From the NCBI GenBank assembly GCA_947627565.1, contig CANQWO010000011.1:1-51044 (forward strand): a DNA stretch of 51,044 nucleotides, read 5' to 3'. This document shows positions 39,347 through 47,615 of this stretch, one piece after another (the stretch's first letter is position 1; each line of letters begins with the position of its first letter). The notes beneath the pieces are model-generated. The model was not told the DNA's origin. It saw nothing but the letters and a program-made list of their open reading frames with translations, and made no database searches. The DNA is from an uncultured Clostridia bacterium. Lineage in GTDB: Bacteria > Bacillota > Clostridia > Christensenellales > Borkfalkiaceae. Both the position numbers and the translations under genes were made by a program.

Positions 39347-42094
39347 TTATGCTCCCGTTACGACTTTATATACGTTGCCGAAATAGATCGCATCGCCCAC
39401 TTCCAGGTTGCCGCTCTCACGGGCAATCGTGAGTTGGAAGTCATACGAGCCGGCTTGGCCGATCCTGACCGGCATTTCGATATAGCTGCCCTGACCTGCC
39501 TGAATCGTCTGTGCTTCGCCGCCGAAGGGCGTGATCTTGATTGTGGCATCGCTTGCATTATACACCCAAATGCGCGCCTTGTCACCCGTTTCAAGAGTTT
39601 GACGGAAGAACTTGCCGCTGATACGGATGTTCCCGGACCACGATGCGGTGATTTCGGCTTTGATCGTCGTCGTTCCCTTCACGGCATCATCCGAGTCGGC
39701 ATATTTAGCCTCATGGGAAGCGGTGTACGAAAGTGCGTTCACAGAGCTTGACGTTGCGCTGCGGAAGGGATTGATGTCGCCGTTGAGAGAGATGACAAGG
39801 TTGTTGTCGATATTTACTTCCTCCGCATACTTGCCGCCCGTGATTGTGCTGATCCAGATGGAGCCATCCGCTGTGTACGTACCTGCAAAAAAGAGGCCGA
39901 ATGACTCGACGTCGGTCAATTCGTAGAAGCTGTAATTTGCATGTCTGTCGACGCCCGATACCTTTCGGACAACGCCACCCTTGCAGCTCGCAATACGCAT
40001 ACCATCCTTGTAGAGCGGAACGACAACGGGCACCCATTCTCCTTTGCCGACGATGGGTTTGATGAGATTGGGCTCTGTATCCGAGGGGTCATTGTCTTTG
40101 CAATCTTGATCCTTGCTGTCCAATTCATTGTCGACGGTTTGAAGTTCGAATCCGGTGTTCGTGTCGTTATAGACATAGAACTTCACATAGTCATATTGGC
40201 TCCAATCCTTCTTGTCCATGTCGAACCAAACGCGAATTTGTGCGCCGTTTTTGAGCGTGTCGATCCTCACGGACATGTTCTCGGTGCCATAGAAATGCTC
40301 GGCATTTTGGGTGTCCTCTGCTTTGAGGACGCGCTTCATGCTGACGTTCGCCGCGCAGAACTCCTGCACACCCAAGCTCTCATAGGACGTGAGTGCGTTT
40401 TCTGCGTTTGCGACGATCTGCTCTTCGTTGGTGATGGCGCCGAGATAGAACTTGTCGCCGGCCTTGAGGTCGCCGGAGATCGTGAAGCTCCAGACGCCGT
40501 ATGTGCCATACGGGCCCTCTGCCGTTCTGGTCGTGTCGTCGATCTTTACGCGCACATAGCCATCACTGTTTGCGGAAATTTTCGAAGAGTTGCCCTTGCC
40601 ATCGCTGACGGTGACGTCGTGAGCCGTGCCGTTCTTGAACCACATTTTGAAGGTCTTGCCGAATACGTCGTTCTTTTCCGCATTGAGCCCGAAAATTCTC
40701 GGGTTGATGGAGGCAACGTCCTTTCTGACGACGAGGCTTGTGCTGCCCTCGGTGCCTTCCTCTTTGCTCTCTTTATCGTAGCCTCCGAAATAATAGTTCT
40801 CTCTGTCGCCATTGAACTGCGCGATGTGCGCCGTGCCCCAAGGCTGATCAAATTCGGCGATGGGCCCCTCTTTCGTGAAGTGTTTGAGCTCCATGTCGGT
40901 GAGGTAGATCTTGTCGTTCTGCGTGTACGTGTTGACCTCGCCTTGCCCGGTAGACGTAGGAAGGATCTGGCGGAAGGCAATGGTGAGATATTGCACATCG
41001 TTGAGGGCCACTTCGTTGGGGTTGCCGACGCCGATCATCTGATCGAGCTTGAAGGTGAGGCGGAGATTATAGGTGAGATAGAACCATGTGCGGGCGGGGA
41101 TGACATTGGGGTTGTAGAAACCGTCGCCCACAAGGAACGGGAAGAGCGGATAGTCGGAATCGTTGTAAATCCACATGCCTGCATAGTCCCACTTGGTGAG
41201 GTCGTTGACGGGAAGATGGATATAGTAGAGCATCTTGTTGCCCGTGGCGGCGGTGAGGCAGGTCGCGCCGTTGTTGCCGCTCGGAACTGCGGGGATCGCA
41301 TCGCCCTTGCCGTTATTCACTTTCGTGACGTCCTCGATGTACGCCTCGGTGAGATAGTTCTCATGATAGATCCATGCATCCGCCTGTTCTTTGCCGTATT
41401 CAGAGCTGAAATAGGCGAGCGTGTTCTCGTTATACTCCGTGTTGTATACGGTGAAATAGCCCTTGTATTCGGACGCATTGCCCACTTTGTCCTTCATCGT
41501 GACAGAATAAGTATGGCTTCCCGCGACCGACGGCGTGAAGGTCGTCTTATCTTCGGAGAGCGTTCCTTCCTTTCCGTCTGGTTGCAAAACTTTTACAACG
41601 ACTTCATCCGACAAGCCGCTCGGGTCGGTGCCGCCGACCTTGGGAAGCGGAACGGTCTGCCCGATGAGCGCGGCGTTTTGCAGGGTCTGCCCTTCGACGA
41701 GCTTCACCTCGGGTCCCTTCGTGTCCTTGCAGACGATCGTCTTTTCGACGGGGTCGATCTCCTCGTGGTCTTCGACGACAAGGGTGAGCTTATACTCACC
41801 GGTCACATCGGGCGTGAACTTGCCGCCGATGAGCTTGAGCGTCTTGCCGTCGGGACGGGTGAGGGTATTGTCCTTCACCGAAACGGTGAGGTCGGCGCCG
41901 CCCTCCCCCGTGACTTCCACGCTGCCGACTGCGAGCGAATACGATTCGCCGAGTTCGGCGTCTGCAAACTTATAATCGGGGTCGATCGCAAGTTTGCTCT
42001 TGGGCGGGTCCCCCGAGCCGTTACATGCAGCAAACGCGAATAAACAGATACTCGCGCAGAGCACGGCGAAGAGGTGCAGTACTTTCTTTTTCAT
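39347..42094 (-). CDS. Large multidomain surface lipoprotein
   Basis: A 915-residue lipoprotein with signal peptide and lipobox FAAC (Cys24). Two Ig-like repeats follow (~30-210; GEYKLTLVVEDHEE..., KDTKGPEVKLVEGQ, HTYSVTMKDKVGNAS), then three beta-sandwich modules that look like carbohydrate-binding folds (DYAGMWIYNDSDYPLFPFLV at ~300; QYDYVKFYVYNDTNTGFELQ at ~650; a last one ending GDAIYFGNVYKVVTGA). It shares the Ig-like region and first module with the adjacent 567-residue lipoprotein. No catalytic motif is visible. A glycan-binding role at the cell surface feeding the importer is inferred. The start at 42094 follows AGGAGG. Confidence 0.8.
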   Translation of the reverse strand: MKKKVLHLFAVLCASICLFAFAACNGSGDPPKSKLAIDPDYKFADAELGESYSLAVGSVEVTGEGGADLTVSVKDNTLTRPDGKTLKLIGGKFTPDVTGEYKLTLVVEDHEEIDPVEKTIVCKDTKGPEVKLVEGQTLQNAALIGQTVPLPKVGGTDPSGLSDEVVVKVLQPDGKEGTLSEDKTTFTPSVAGSHTYSVTMKDKVGNASEYKGYFTVYNTEYNENTLAYFSSEYGKEQADAWIYHENYLTEAYIEDVTKVNNGKGDAIPAVPSGNNGATCLTAATGNKMLYYIHLPVNDLTKWDYAGMWIYNDSDYPLFPFLVGDGFYNPNVIPARTWFYLTYNLRLTFKLDQMIGVGNPNEVALNDVQYLTIAFRQILPTSTGQGEVNTYTQNDKIYLTDMELKHFTKEGPIAEFDQPWGTAHIAQFNGDRENYYFGGYDKESKEEGTEGSTSLVVRKDVASINPRIFGLNAEKNDVFGKTFKMWFKNGTAHDVTVSDGKGNSSKISANSDGYVRVKIDDTTRTAEGPYGTYGVWSFTISGDLKAGDKFYLGAITNEEQIVANAENALTSYESLGVQEFCAANVSMKRVLKAEDTQNAEHFYGTENMSVRIDTLKNGAQIRVWFDMDKKDWSQYDYVKFYVYNDTNTGFELQTVDNELDSKDQDCKDNDPSDTEPNLIKPIVGKGEWVPVVVPLYKDGMRIASCKGGVVRKVSGVDRHANYSFYELTDVESFGLFFAGTYTADGSIWISTITGGKYAEEVNIDNNLVISLNGDINPFRSATSSSVNALSYTASHEAKYADSDDAVKGTTTIKAEITASWSGNIRISGKFFRQTLETGDKARIWVYNASDATIKITPFGGEAQTIQAGQGSYIEMPVRIGQAGSYDFQLTIARESGNLEVGDAIYFGNVYKVVTGA

Positions 42095-42129
42095 AATTGT
42101 TCCTCCTGTTCGCTCTTTGAGCGATATTT

Positions 42130-43833
42130 TTAATTTGTTGCGGACGAACTGCGAATGGCACCGAGATAGATCTTCGCGCCTTTCGCAAGCTCGCCGTTCG
42201 CAGCCTTGATGCTCGCCCCATACAGGCTCGCGCCTTGCCACTGCGGCGCTGTGCATGCATAGAGCGTGACGGGGACATTCAGCGCCTGCCCTGCGGGAAC
42301 GGGCGTCCGATGTCCGTTTCCGTCGTCGAAAACGATATCGAAATCGTTGGGATTCTTGACCCAGATCGTACACGCGTCCCCGACGGCAAACTTTTTCAGC
42401 ATATAGATCTTCAGATTGAGTTTTTGTTGCTGCATCGGGTTTTCGAAGAGGGTGGAACCCTGCGTCCCCTCCTCCTTTACCTCTGTCGTATAGGAGTGGA
42501 ATACGCGGCTCACGACGGGAAATTCCGTCTCGTCGAATACGGTGTAATATGCCGCGCCCGCGGGGGTCGTAAAGCCGTTTTCGTCCAATTTCCCAGCCAT
42601 GACTTTTCCGATGTAGGTGTGCCAACCGAGATTTGCATACCCTTTCAACCGATAGCCGTACAGATCGTCCGGGTCAAATTCGTCCTCATGCCACTCGTAA
42701 TCGAAGCGGAGCGTGATGTGCCGCACATTGTTGCGCGGTTGGAGCAAGCCCGCGCCCGTATCGTTGTAGGCGCAGAACGCTTCCGTCGAATAATCGTAGG
42801 CGTTGAGATCGAACGCGACATACGTCCATTCCCCGCTCTTCAGCGTGAACTCGTTGGAGCTGTGATAGTTGAGGCTCACCCGCTCGGTGCGCGGCGAGGC
42901 ATTGTAGAGCCACATCCCGACGTAGTCGTAGTCGGTGAGATCGGCGATCGCGGATTTGATGACGTAGGTCACACGCTGCTCGTCGGCAGAGGGCGTGATG
43001 ATGGTCGCCGCCCTGCTTCCGTCCGGCATAGCGGAAATGGGAGCGGCATGGATGTCCACAAGCCCGACCTTCTCGTTCGTCTCTTTCGTCACATCGGGGA
43101 CGAACAGCTCTGCGATGTAATCCTCATGGTGATACATCCCCTCGTTCTGTTCCACACCGTAGGCGAGATGGGTATAGCCGACGACATCCTTTTCCGCGTC
43201 AACGTCCCATACCATGACCTTTTCCAGCGCCTCGCTCGTGTTGCCGCTTTTATCTTCCGCGGAATAGACGACGGTATATTCGCCCGTTTCTTCCGCGACG
43301 AAGGAGTTTTGCACCGTCTCCTCCTTCCCGCTCGGGGAGAGGACCCTGACCTTGATTTCGCCGTTTATGCCCGCAAAATCGGTTGCGGAGGCGGCGGAAA
43401 GCATGACCGTCTGCCCCTTGACCGCCGTCTTCGGCGCCAAGAGCGGCTCCGCGATCCCAACGATGGGTCCCTTGGTGTCGCGGCAGGTGAAGCTCCGCTC
43501 GTAGAGCGTCTCCTCTCCGTCCTCGCTCTCTGCGGCGTAGACGACGGTGTATTCTCCGAGTTCGGTGAGCTTGACGCTCCCACCTGCGACCTTGGTCTCC
43601 TTGCCCGAGGGCCAACGCAGAGACTTGACGGTGACGGTCCTGTCCGTCGCGTTTCCGTTCTCATCCACCACCGCGGCGGAGGAGAGGTCGATCCGGTAAA
43701 ATTCCCCGTACTCGCCGTCCCGGAGCGTGAACTCGGAAAGTGTGTATTCATGGACGGCGCCTTTCCCGCACGCCGCGCCGCACACAAGGACGACGCCTGC
43801 CATGATGAGAGAGAGTAATTTCGCGTGTTTCAT
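42130..43833 (-). CDS. Surface lipoprotein, paralogue of its neighbour
   Basis: A 567-residue lipoprotein with lipobox GAAC (Cys22), two Ig-like repeats (GEYTVVYAAESEDGEE and GEYTVVYSAEDKSGNTS, residues ~90-215) and one beta-sandwich module (YDYVGMWLYNASPRTERVSL, ~320) followed by a final beta-rich domain ending GAKIYLGAIRSSS. The order and several phrases (DTKGP, VTKE.N, L.DYDYVGMW.YN, G.KIYLGAI) parallel the next gene, which has extra modules, so one arose from the other by tandem duplication. No enzymatic motif is visible. It lies 9 bases after the solute-binding gene. Confidence 0.8.
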   Translation of the reverse strand: MKHAKLLSLIMAGVVLVCGAACGKGAVHEYTLSEFTLRDGEYGEFYRIDLSSAAVVDENGNATDRTVTVKSLRWPSGKETKVAGGSVKLTELGEYTVVYAAESEDGEETLYERSFTCRDTKGPIVGIAEPLLAPKTAVKGQTVMLSAASATDFAGINGEIKVRVLSPSGKEETVQNSFVAEETGEYTVVYSAEDKSGNTSEALEKVMVWDVDAEKDVVGYTHLAYGVEQNEGMYHHEDYIAELFVPDVTKETNEKVGLVDIHAAPISAMPDGSRAATIITPSADEQRVTYVIKSAIADLTDYDYVGMWLYNASPRTERVSLNYHSSNEFTLKSGEWTYVAFDLNAYDYSTEAFCAYNDTGAGLLQPRNNVRHITLRFDYEWHEDEFDPDDLYGYRLKGYANLGWHTYIGKVMAGKLDENGFTTPAGAAYYTVFDETEFPVVSRVFHSYTTEVKEEGTQGSTLFENPMQQQKLNLKIYMLKKFAVGDACTIWVKNPNDFDIVFDDGNGHRTPVPAGQALNVPVTLYACTAPQWQGASLYGASIKAANGELAKGAKIYLGAIRSSSATN

Positions 43834-43842
43834 CTCTCACCT

Positions 43843-45417
43843 CTATTTCACGATGAGTGTGAGCGCTTCGTCGAAATTATATTTGCCGTTGGCGTTTTGC
43901 ACCGACTGTTCCGCCGTGAGCGTCCCCTTGAATGCGCCCGCCTCGAAATACAGCTCGAAGAGGTATTCGATGAGCGCCGTTCCAAAGAGGGAATTGAGGC
44001 CCCGTGAGACGACGTTCATGTGTTCGCCCTTGGCATAGGCGATCGACCGTGCGTATTCACTGAGCTGAAGCCCGTATTCCGTTTCAAGACGGGTGGCGTC
44101 GTAACCGTAGGGCATCACGAGGCCGTCCTCCGTCTGAGCAAACATCGCCTGCATTTCATCCGTGACGATGTATTTGAGGAAATCTTTCGCAAGATCGTAC
44201 TGTGCGCCGCCCTTGCGGATCTTGGGGATCGCCATGGTGTGCCACGTCCCGTATGCATAGGACATGAAGCGGGCCTCTTTCACGCGGTCGAAGTCCTTTT
44301 GGCTGATGCCGTCATACGAAGTCTCGCCCGCGTCGATGGCGTCGATGAGCTTGGAGAGCTGTGCGTCCGTGATCTTGGTTTCAAGCGTATCGACGATCTC
44401 GGAGAGGACGACGGTCCGCATAAAACGAACATCCGAGCCGCTGCTTTCGAGAGAAACTTTCATCTCGTTCGCAAACCAGTCGCCGCAGAGGTAGAAGCCG
44501 CACTCCTTGGAGTTGGTGCCGTAGCCAAGCCCCAAAAAGGCGTTCTGCGCGTCGGTGAAGTTCATCTTGTTGCTCTCGCTGTGCGCATATTTTCCCTGGC
44601 CGACAAGGTCGATGACCGCCTGCCCGACGACGGTGCGCGCCTTATCGTTGCGGAGCCGCACGAGGTCGTCGCGAGACGCGCAGGGAACGTATTCCCCGCT
44701 GTCGTTCAGGTAGTAGCCGCGAAGCATATTGTTGTACGCCTCGAGCCCGCCCATGTACTGCGCCATCCAAGTAAATTCCACAATGTTGTAGTAGAACTCC
44801 GCCGTGGACATCGAGATGGGTTCCAGCCCCTTATCCTTGAGCTGTTTGCAGAGCGCCTCGAACTCGTGGGTGGTGTTGGGCAGCTTGTACTTGCCCTCCC
44901 CGAGCGCCTTGTCGAGGGAGGTCTTGTTGTAGAGGAAACCCGCGTATGCGTCGATCCAGGGCATCTGATAGAATTTGTTGTCCGACGTCTCGAAATAATC
45001 GCGGTACGTCTGATTCATCCTTTCCTTGAGCGGGACGGTGTAGCCCTCCTGCACGGAATCGTACACATCGGTGAGGTCGACGAGATTGCCGCCGCGCTCG
45101 AGCTGATACATTCCCTGCGTGGTGACGATGATGTCCGCGTCGTTGGACGAGGTCGCCGCGCGCGCCGTGACGGCATTGTCGTCGTTGGCGGTATCCACTT
45201 TGACCTTACATCCCTTGTGCGTCGCCTCATAAGATTCGGCGATTTGTTTGAGCCATTCCGAGCCGTAACCTCTGTCTACGATGCGGACGGTGAGCGACCC
45301 GGTGAGCGACGAATCGCCGTTTGGTTTGGGTCTTTCGCCCTCCGACGGGTTGCATGCCGTCATGCAGACGCAAAGGGTCGCAGCCAGCGCGATCGCGAGT
45401 GCAGATTTGAATTTCAT
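43843..45417 (-). CDS. Sugar ABC transporter solute-binding lipoprotein
   Basis: A 524-residue extracellular binding protein: lipobox MTAC (Cys22), then the type-2 periplasmic-binding fold. GSEWLKQIAESYEATHKGCKVKVD, DADIIVTTQGMYQLERGGNLVDLTD and QMPWIDAYAGFLYNKTSLDKA are the classical SBP_bac_1 segments, and SYAYGTWHTMAIPKIRKGG is a ligand-site loop. It delivers the sugar to the two permeases further down the operon. It is longer than most members (~430) through a C-terminal extension. AAGGAGG precedes the start. Confidence 0.93.
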   Translation of the reverse strand: MKFKSALAIALAATLCVCMTACNPSEGERPKPNGDSSLTGSLTVRIVDRGYGSEWLKQIAESYEATHKGCKVKVDTANDDNAVTARAATSSNDADIIVTTQGMYQLERGGNLVDLTDVYDSVQEGYTVPLKERMNQTYRDYFETSDNKFYQMPWIDAYAGFLYNKTSLDKALGEGKYKLPNTTHEFEALCKQLKDKGLEPISMSTAEFYYNIVEFTWMAQYMGGLEAYNNMLRGYYLNDSGEYVPCASRDDLVRLRNDKARTVVGQAVIDLVGQGKYAHSESNKMNFTDAQNAFLGLGYGTNSKECGFYLCGDWFANEMKVSLESSGSDVRFMRTVVLSEIVDTLETKITDAQLSKLIDAIDAGETSYDGISQKDFDRVKEARFMSYAYGTWHTMAIPKIRKGGAQYDLAKDFLKYIVTDEMQAMFAQTEDGLVMPYGYDATRLETEYGLQLSEYARSIAYAKGEHMNVVSRGLNSLFGTALIEYLFELYFEAGAFKGTLTAEQSVQNANGKYNFDEALTLIVK

Positions 45418-45437
45418 TGCTTTTTCCTCCTTATTTT

Positions 45438-46313
45438 TTATAGGATCCCTTCCCGCTCTGCCATCGAGCGGAGATGGGTCTTGGCCTCTTCCGTCAGGCG
45501 GGCAAACGGCTTGCGCGCGTGTCCCACCCCGATCCCTTTGAGTCCGACGAGATATTTCGTCGCCTCGATGATGCCGTAGCGGCATACCGTGCGCACCATC
45601 TCGTTCACGCTGTGCTGGATGGTGCGAGCTTCCTCCGCCTTTCCCTCGCGGAACAGACGGTAAATCTCCTTGAACTTGCCGACCATGAAGTTGAACGTCA
45701 ACCCGATGGCGCCGTCCGCGCCCGCGGCAAGCCCCGAGAGGAAGTTTTCATCCTTTCCCGAATAGATGAACGCCCCCGTATGGCTCTTCACTTGCTCGAG
45801 CATATAGAAGTCCACATCGGAAAATTTTAAGTATTGCATCTTCTCTTCGGCAAACAGCCCGAGAAATTGTTCGAGAGTGAAATGAGTCTGCGTCGCCGCG
45901 GGAAAGTTATACGCCATCATGGGAAGCTCCACGCTCTTCATGACATCGGTATAATAACTCTTGATCTCTTCGAACGAATAGGAGAGCCCGAAGGGGGGCA
46001 TGCACGAGATGACATCCGCGCCTACCCTTTCCGCATGGCGCGCGAGACGGATGGAATTTCCCGTTGCGAATGTGCCGACATGCGCAACGACAAAGGCGCC
46101 GCCCGCAGCCTCCAAAATGGCTTCAAGCGATTTCATCCGCTCCTGTTCACTGAGCGAGAAGCACTCCGCGGAAGAGCCGCATACATAGATCCCGTCCGCT
46201 CCCTGCCCGAGCACGCACTCAACATGCCGTTGCAGGGCATCATAGTCTATCGTTTCGCCGTCGGTAAACGGTGTAATCACCGGTACCAAGATCGTATTTT
46301 TCTTTTCTTTCAT
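45438..46313 (-). CDS. N-acetylneuraminate lyase-like aldolase
   Basis: A 291-residue DapA/NanA-family class I aldolase. Lys163 in YLKFSD is the Schiff-base lysine and Tyr135 in AYNFP the proton shuttle; GSSAECFSLSEQER (46-59) is the carboxylate-binding loop. Positions agree with E. coli NanA (Lys165, Tyr137). Because a BNR-repeat protein adjoins and an amino-sugar operon exists nearby, sialic acid is the likeliest substrate, giving ManNAc and pyruvate. Other 2-keto acids (KDG, dihydrodipicolinate) remain possible. It starts one base after the sialidase-like stop, so translation is coupled. Confidence 0.85.
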   Translation of the reverse strand: MKEKKNTILVPVITPFTDGETIDYDALQRHVECVLGQGADGIYVCGSSAECFSLSEQERMKSLEAILEAAGGAFVVAHVGTFATGNSIRLARHAERVGADVISCMPPFGLSYSFEEIKSYYTDVMKSVELPMMAYNFPAATQTHFTLEQFLGLFAEEKMQYLKFSDVDFYMLEQVKSHTGAFIYSGKDENFLSGLAAGADGAIGLTFNFMVGKFKEIYRLFREGKAEEARTIQHSVNEMVRTVCRYGIIEATKYLVGLKGIGVGHARKPFARLTEEAKTHLRSMAEREGIL

Positions 46314-46314
46314 A

Positions 46315-47388
46315 TTATTTTTCGTATCCCCGTTGGGGAAGCTCCCATTTGGTTTGATAGATCCCCGCATGCCGTGCGCCCGCCCGCTTCTGATAATAGA
46401 CGGTGATGAGCGATCCGTCCGCACATTCCGCCGTGGCGGGATAACCGAGGTCCCAATCGAGTCCGTCATCGCGGAGGACGATCTCCTCGCTCCAACTCTC
46501 CCCGCCGTCGTAACTGACGCGCGCCCGCTGGCCGTAGGGAGGCTTGCGATAGCCGTAACTCAAGATGACCGCGCCGCTCGAATGGACAAAGAAGTGGGGC
46601 GGCGAACCGTGAAAGGCAAGATCGCGCCAAGGGCCGAACGTCTTTCCGCCGTCTGAGCTGTGCGCCGTAAAGATGGAGAATCCATCCTTCCGCTGTGCGC
46701 GCAGTCCCGCGATGATGCGCCCGTCGGGAAGCGCAACGGCGTGCGGCTCGCAAAACAGCGTCCCCTCTTCGCGCGGCATGGGGATCTCTGCGGGAGGCGA
46801 CCATGTCTTCCAATCGCGGCTCGTGCAAACCTCGAGCAGATTGTTCGGAAAACCGCCGTTTTCGTTTTCCACCGCAAACGCCCTCCCGAGATAGAAGAGC
46901 GAGCCGTCCTTCAAAACACACGGGCCGTGAGGCGCCATGACAGGCACGCGGACCGGCTTGCCGAATGTTTTCCCGCCGTCGGAACTCAAGACACACGATG
47001 AACCGAGAAAGCGATCCTCTTCTTCATCGCTCACGCAGTCGAGATAGGCCTCGATGAGCGCACGCTCCTTCCCGCTCCAATCGCGCGCGGCGATCCTGCG
47101 TTGAAAGGCGCGGGAATTATTGAAGCTCGTAACGAGCACCTTTTCGCCGCAGACGGCCACGCCCGCGTCCCTGTCGTCGAGAGGGGTCCCAAGAACGGGA
47201 ACAGGGGCCGACCAACTCTCCCCTTCATCGGAGGAGTACATGGCGACCGCTTTCCCGAACGGGCAAATATGTCCGAGACGGAAGCCCGAACACACGACGA
47301 TCAGACGACCGTCGCTGAGCCTTGCAATGCTGGGCCAGTTGAAGCCGCCGAACAGATCATTGCTTTCGATCACCGTAGCATGTTTCAT
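46315..47388 (-). CDS. BNR-repeat sialidase-like protein, cytoplasmic
   Basis: A 357-residue six-bladed beta-propeller with four Asp-boxes: SSDEGESW (52-59), SSDGGKTF (135-142 and 244-251) and SYDGGESW (292-299). GYPATAECADGSLITVYY (315-332) is common in BNR_2 sialidase-related proteins. There is no signal peptide, so it would act on imported sugars. The FRIP arginine motif of classical sialidases is not seen (NWPSIARL stands at that place), so hydrolytic activity on sialosides is doubtful; an epimerase-like, isomerase or novel glycosidase role is possible. Its gene is coupled to the lyase. Confidence 0.8.
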   Translation of the reverse strand: MKHATVIESNDLFGGFNWPSIARLSDGRLIVVCSGFRLGHICPFGKAVAMYSSDEGESWSAPVPVLGTPLDDRDAGVAVCGEKVLVTSFNNSRAFQRRIAARDWSGKERALIEAYLDCVSDEEEDRFLGSSCVLSSDGGKTFGKPVRVPVMAPHGPCVLKDGSLFYLGRAFAVENENGGFPNNLLEVCTSRDWKTWSPPAEIPMPREEGTLFCEPHAVALPDGRIIAGLRAQRKDGFSIFTAHSSDGGKTFGPWRDLAFHGSPPHFFVHSSGAVILSYGYRKPPYGQRARVSYDGGESWSEEIVLRDDGLDWDLGYPATAECADGSLITVYYQKRAGARHAGIYQTKWELPQRGYEK

Positions 47389-47538
47389 ATCCCTTCTCCT
47401 CGGAAAAATCCGTGCGGGTTTGACCCCCTGCTTATGTTATCTGTTTTTTTGCTCTTTTCCATTGACAAATTGCATTTTTCGTGTAAAGATCCTGCAATAG
47501 CGGCTTCCGGCATGGAGCCCGCCTTCCCTGCCGCTGCA

Positions 47539-47573
47539 GGAAGAGCGGAGAGACGATCGCCTCTCCGTCTTCC
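47539..47573. other. Intercistronic stem-loop
   Basis: In the 227-base gap between the sialidase-like gene and the GH2 gene, GGAAGA-G-CGGAGAG pairs with CTCTCCG-TCTTCC (one bulge). There is no T-run on either strand. It may set apart the GH2 transcript from the rest of the locus. A TTGACA at 47464 points away from the genes. Confidence 0.5.
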
Positions 47574-47615
47574 GCATTCAGGGGGAGGAAATGAGAAGTA
47601 TTGGCTGTATGAAAT

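Noticed and set aside
47462-47496. A TTGACA-N17-AAAGAT promoter on the plus strand
   Set aside because: The -10 is poor and no gene follows on that strand before the GH2 gene's 3' end.
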